Shown: in pieces, positions 24,409 to 27,071 of the stretch | Position numbering within the stretch: the stretch's first letter is position 1 | Layout: every line of letters starts with the position of its first letter | DNA from: DATATB01 sp036268995 | GTDB lineage: Bacteria; Planctomycetota; Planctomycetia; Pirellulales; PNKZ01 | Direction: 5' to 3' | Assembly (NCBI GenBank): GCA_036268995.1 | Contig: DATATB010000197.1 | Span: 1 to 27,071, forward strand | DNA length: 27,071 nucleotides | Translations under genes and position numbers: made by a program | Notes under the pieces: model-generated | Told to the model about the DNA's origin: nothing | What the model saw: the letters and a program-made list of their open reading frames with translations, nothing else | Databases searched by the model: none

Positions 24409-25679
24409 ACTCGCCTCAAGCCAACTGCTTGGTAACTATGGCGCTGATGTAGAGTCTGCCATCGCTTGAATCGATCGGACTTTTCTCCGACGTCTTGTCT
24501 TGTCTCGTCATTGCCGGTCAAAAGCGATGGCTTCTGCTGCTGAGCCACCCGAGTGGGAGAAATTGGCCAATTATCCCAATGGCCGTGCACCGAGCTCAGA
24601 TTCCTCAGCGTGGATTTCGTTGATTCTGTGCCCATCGTCCATTGAGGAGACCCCGGGCCACCCATGGTTTCTCTCACCGTAAAGGGGGCAGAGGCGGTAA
24701 AACCGAGCCCGTCTGTGCTGGAGGACCTAAATTTAGACGATGGGCTAAATGACACTCAATTTGATCCAACCCTGTACCGACAGCAGTTTTGTGCCAAACT
24801 GGCCAAGTTTCTGAGCTCCGCTGCCAGGGGGAGGGTGGGCGAGCAGGGGGGTGAGCTACGAGTTGCGACACTGAAAACGGCCGCGGCGAGTTGGATGCCC
24901 AGCGTGGAAATGCCGCTATTAAATCACAGCGTGGCGCCGACCAACGGGGCAACCGGCAGCCTCGGCTTACGACCCAGTGGTCATCGCACCTGGGTTGACA
25001 CACACCCTCGCCCGCACGTACGCGGCGCCGGCGAATACGGTGGCACTGCCCTCGGTGGCACGGGGCCAACGGTCCATAGCGCCTGGACCGCCGCCCTTCT
25101 GGCGGCCTACAACCGGACGTCCGCATCGGAACGCCGTGTCCGGCAGGGTCGACGCAAAGCCGGTTTCGGCGTCGCCGGTGAACGAGCCGGCGCATGCATT
25201 GGTGCAACAGTGCAACGGCGAAAATCACCAGGATTATGGCTGTACGCGGTGCGCGTAGTGCGATATTAAGCTCATATGCTTAGCGAGTATGCCATAAAAG
25301 CGGCCTGGGTCAGTCGAGGCATAGACGGTTCGGTCACGATCCGCGCAGGCGTGGTCGACGGCTCGTTGGGCGGTGTAAGCCACCCAAATCTCGGGCTAGG
25401 TTTCTGGCCCTAATACCCCCCGTCGCCCCGGCGCCGCCTGCAGGTTGATGCGGCCGGCCACCAGTCCTCAGAAAACAGTGGAGATGGCGGGCCGGGCCCC
25501 ACGCAATGTCGCGGCATCCTACGGGATCTATGGGGCTTTGCGCCGAGAGTTCACTCAGTTGCTGCGGGTGCTCCAGCGTAGATCGAGGATGACCGGCTCG
25601 ATCCGCAGACCGCTGCCCCGGCTGGCCGGTTCCGCAGTAGTGGTCTCGCTGGGACTTCAGATAATCCTGTAACTAGCCG
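24409..25679. other. 1.3-kb region without a supported gene
   Basis: Several open frames exist on both strands, the longest at 24664-25269 on the plus strand, but none has a consistent protein-like composition or recognisable domain. The composition and context suggest decayed insertion or accessory DNA between the IS5 remnant and the CHAT-like remnant. Confidence 0.55.
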
Positions 25680-26320
25680 ACACCTTGGTGGATCGGCTCG
25701 CCGGTGTCTCGGCGGCGGAAGCCCGGCGGTTGCAAGTACGCGAAGCCGCGGGCCGCTTGCGGCTGGCAGAAGCCGAATATCGGGTGCGGCGAGCGCGGCA
25801 AGATCACCCCCGCCTAGTGCTGGTGGCGACACAGAAGCCTTGCCTATCGGCTATCAATCGGCGGCGGACTTCGCCCTCCCTCGCTTGCCGAGCTGCACGG
25901 TTGGGCCATGCGGCGGGAAGCGGCGGTTCTTTACTACGTGCTGGGAACCGCTCGCAGTTTTGTATTTGTGGCCGGCTCCTGCGGCGAACCCCGTGCGCAG
26001 AACTAACCCTGGATCAACAGCAGGCCGTGGAACTTGGCGTTGCTGCGGGACCCTTCACGCGAGCGGATCGAGCAGTTCGTAACCGGCGCGCCCACAGCCG
26101 CTCAAAAAATGGAGGCGCCGGTAAGCGCGGCTGTAGCAAAATCCGGTTCGCCGCGTGGATTGGAGCCGGTGGCGACCCTCCGTTCGCCGCGGCGCCGATT
26201 GCTCTTCCGATCGCTTTCGCCGGCGGATGCGGAAGATGCTCGCGGGTAGCAGCCTGAAGCTGGGCCGTAAATGATTCCGGACGGTGCAGTGGCCGGCTCC
26301 ATTCTCAGTGGCGATGGCAG
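25680..26320 (+). pseudogene. CHAT-domain (caspase-like) protein remnant
   Basis: The frame from 25881 reads SLAELHGWAMRREAAVLYYV, then LGTARSFVFVAGSCGEPRAQ before a TAA at 26004. This matches the start of CHAT domains, where LxLAELQ, then ALLxYxLG, then a hydrophobic VV strand occur in that order. The same frame continues with ALLRDPSRERIEQFV, then, after stops at 26247 and 26265, MIPDGAVAGSILS. IPDGA about 130 codons after SLAEL matches the usual spacing to the CHAT VPDGAL motif. The region just upstream (VDRLAGVSAAEARRLQVREA, in another frame) resembles the helix before CHAT domains. The gene therefore carries at least one frameshift and three stops. CHAT proteases are often defence-linked, so this could be a decayed defence gene. 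Confidence 0.5.
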
Positions 26321-26556
26321 GGCAGCATTGAACTCCTGCGGGCGGACGGCACGGCCCGGGGGCGTATGTTCCGAGCGGACGGGCCTGCCGGATCCTTGCC
26401 GCCATGCCTGCTGTGCCCGTTGCGCGGCAGCTCCCGACGGAGAGCCGAGAACGGCGACTTGCAGGCAGGCGACCACCGACTGTTATGACGAGCGGTCGTG
26501 GCCACCTTGCGCGCGTCGGTGGATCGCACCTCCGCGCGCAAAGGTCGGCCGATTTA

Positions 26557-26590
26557 TCGGACCGGGCGGCAGGATTTGAACCGGGCGGCG
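26557..26590 (-). other. Possible tRNA 3'-end fragment (att-like remnant)
   Basis: On the minus strand, gttcaaatcctgccgcccgg looks like a T-loop (TTCAAAT) followed by a T-stem strand and an acceptor strand. The upstream T-stem strand does not pair well, and no anticodon arm follows. It may be a broken attachment-site duplicate of a tRNA gene outside the window. It does not match the tRNA-Arg at 18279. Confidence 0.3.
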
Positions 26591-26600
26591 AAATTGACGC

Positions 26601-27008
26601 AACCGACACCAGGGATTGCGGTTGCGAATTCTGCCAGGGATACCGCGCTGCACGGGCGCTGCAAACCGGGCGCTCCAACTGTGTCGATTTGGCGTTGCTT
26701 GACGCCGAATTGCAGCAGCTGATTTCGGCCTGGAGCCGATTGTCGATCAGAATTCGTCGAGCCATTATGGCGCTGACCGCGGTGAAATAGTCCTGGCCCA
26801 CCGACGATAATCAGCCAAGTCGCCGCAGAGTGCGTTGCTTGGGTACTCCGCATGTGAATTGCCGAGCGGCGCAGGACGACTTTTTTGACGTTCCCCACGG
26901 TCGATGTGCGCCGCCGAGCGGTTAATTAATAGTACTTGTTTACCGCGGTGGGCACATTTGGCAGTGCAAGCTTTGGGCTGCTAGCGTAATTTTCGTCGTA
27001 GAGCCAAT
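26601..27008. other. Region without a supported gene before the right edge
   Basis: A frame ending at 26790 closes with LLDAELQQLISAWSRLSIRI and RRAIMALTAVK. That tail has an amphipathic, natural-looking composition, but the body of the frame overlaps the tRNA-like fragment and has no domain. No promoter or terminator was recognised. Confidence 0.4.
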
Positions 27009-27071
27009 ATGGCGACGACGAGCGATGAATTGGGTGGTGGTGGACTGGGCCCGCCGAGCTACCAGCAGCTG
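27009..27071 (+). CDS. Possible start of a gene truncated by the right edge
   Basis: An ATG at 27009 opens a frame of 21 codons (MATTSDELGGGGLGPPSYQQ and one further residue) that is still open at the end of the window. The Gly-rich N-terminus resembles flexible starts of planctomycete proteins. No clear ribosome binding site is visible. Nothing can be said about function. Confidence 0.3.
   Translation, partial: MATTSDELGGGGLGPPSYQQL

Noticed and set aside
24664..25269. A 201-codon plus-strand open frame and an overlapping minus-strand frame
   Set aside because: Neither shows coherent secondary-structure pattern, domain or ribosome site. Composition looks like random high-GC translation.

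Overview
The window looks like chromosomal DNA of a planctomycete, most likely a Pirellulales-type member of Planctomycetota. The evidence is high GC, a protein with an N-terminal LEPR-XLL-like motif (FEALDDRVLLA), a DUF1580-like small protein, tandem TatA genes, a CtaG/FixG-type fusion, a cytochrome b-c fusion, and many short palindromic intergenic repeats. All assignments come from reading the sequence; no database search was possible.

Layout. (1) 1-779: a RAYT (HUH Y1 transposase) on the minus strand with a lost C-terminus. The first 77 bases of the window exactly repeat 617-693, so a second RAYT copy, or an assembly join, begins at the left edge. (2) 780-2880, minus: a two-component pair made of a membrane histidine kinase and a receiver plus Fis-HTH regulator (PrrA/RegA/ActR architecture). 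(3) 3232-4377, plus: an exported TlpA-like thioredoxin. (4) 4388-9601, minus: a respiratory block with a YtkA/FixH-like membrane protein, a large CtaG-FixG-like polyferredoxin fusion, a small unknown protein, and a cytochrome b with a fused C-terminal cytochrome c. A nested set of palindromes lies at 4961-5140. (5) 9669-14603, minus: a TolC-type lipoprotein and a CzcA/CusA-type RND pump with no adaptor gene. (6) 14813-15612, plus: a promoter and two TatA genes. (7) 15717-15894: tRNA-Val(CAC) with its own promoter and terminator. (8) 15893-17585, minus: an unknown protein and a small LEPR-XLL-type protein, with a plus-strand terminator between them that serves no visible gene.

(9) 18279-24168 is the most interesting part: a genomic island abutting tRNA-Arg(ACG). 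It runs integrase, unknown 355-residue protein, DUF1580-like protein, degenerate SF2-helicase-like protein, reverse transcriptase, strong hairpin terminator, all on the plus strand. The helicase-like gene and the RT gene overlap at ATGA and are probably translationally coupled. The RT has YVDN instead of YxDD, and the helicase-like protein has no recognisable Walker A. This looks like a domesticated retroelement or RT-based accessory system and does not fit retron, DGR or complete group II intron layouts.

(10) 24169-27071 is a gene graveyard: an IS5-family transposase tail, a stop-riddled CHAT-protease-like remnant, a possible antisense tRNA 3' fragment, and a possible gene start running off the right edge.

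How the genes work together. The respiratory block would carry electrons from quinol through the b-c fusion, with the CtaG/FixG fusion and the TlpA-like protein plausibly serving cytochrome oxidase and cytochrome c maturation. The RND and TolC proteins form two parts of an efflux system. The TatA proteins would feed folded, cofactor-bearing proteins to the membrane. The island is an independent accessory unit.
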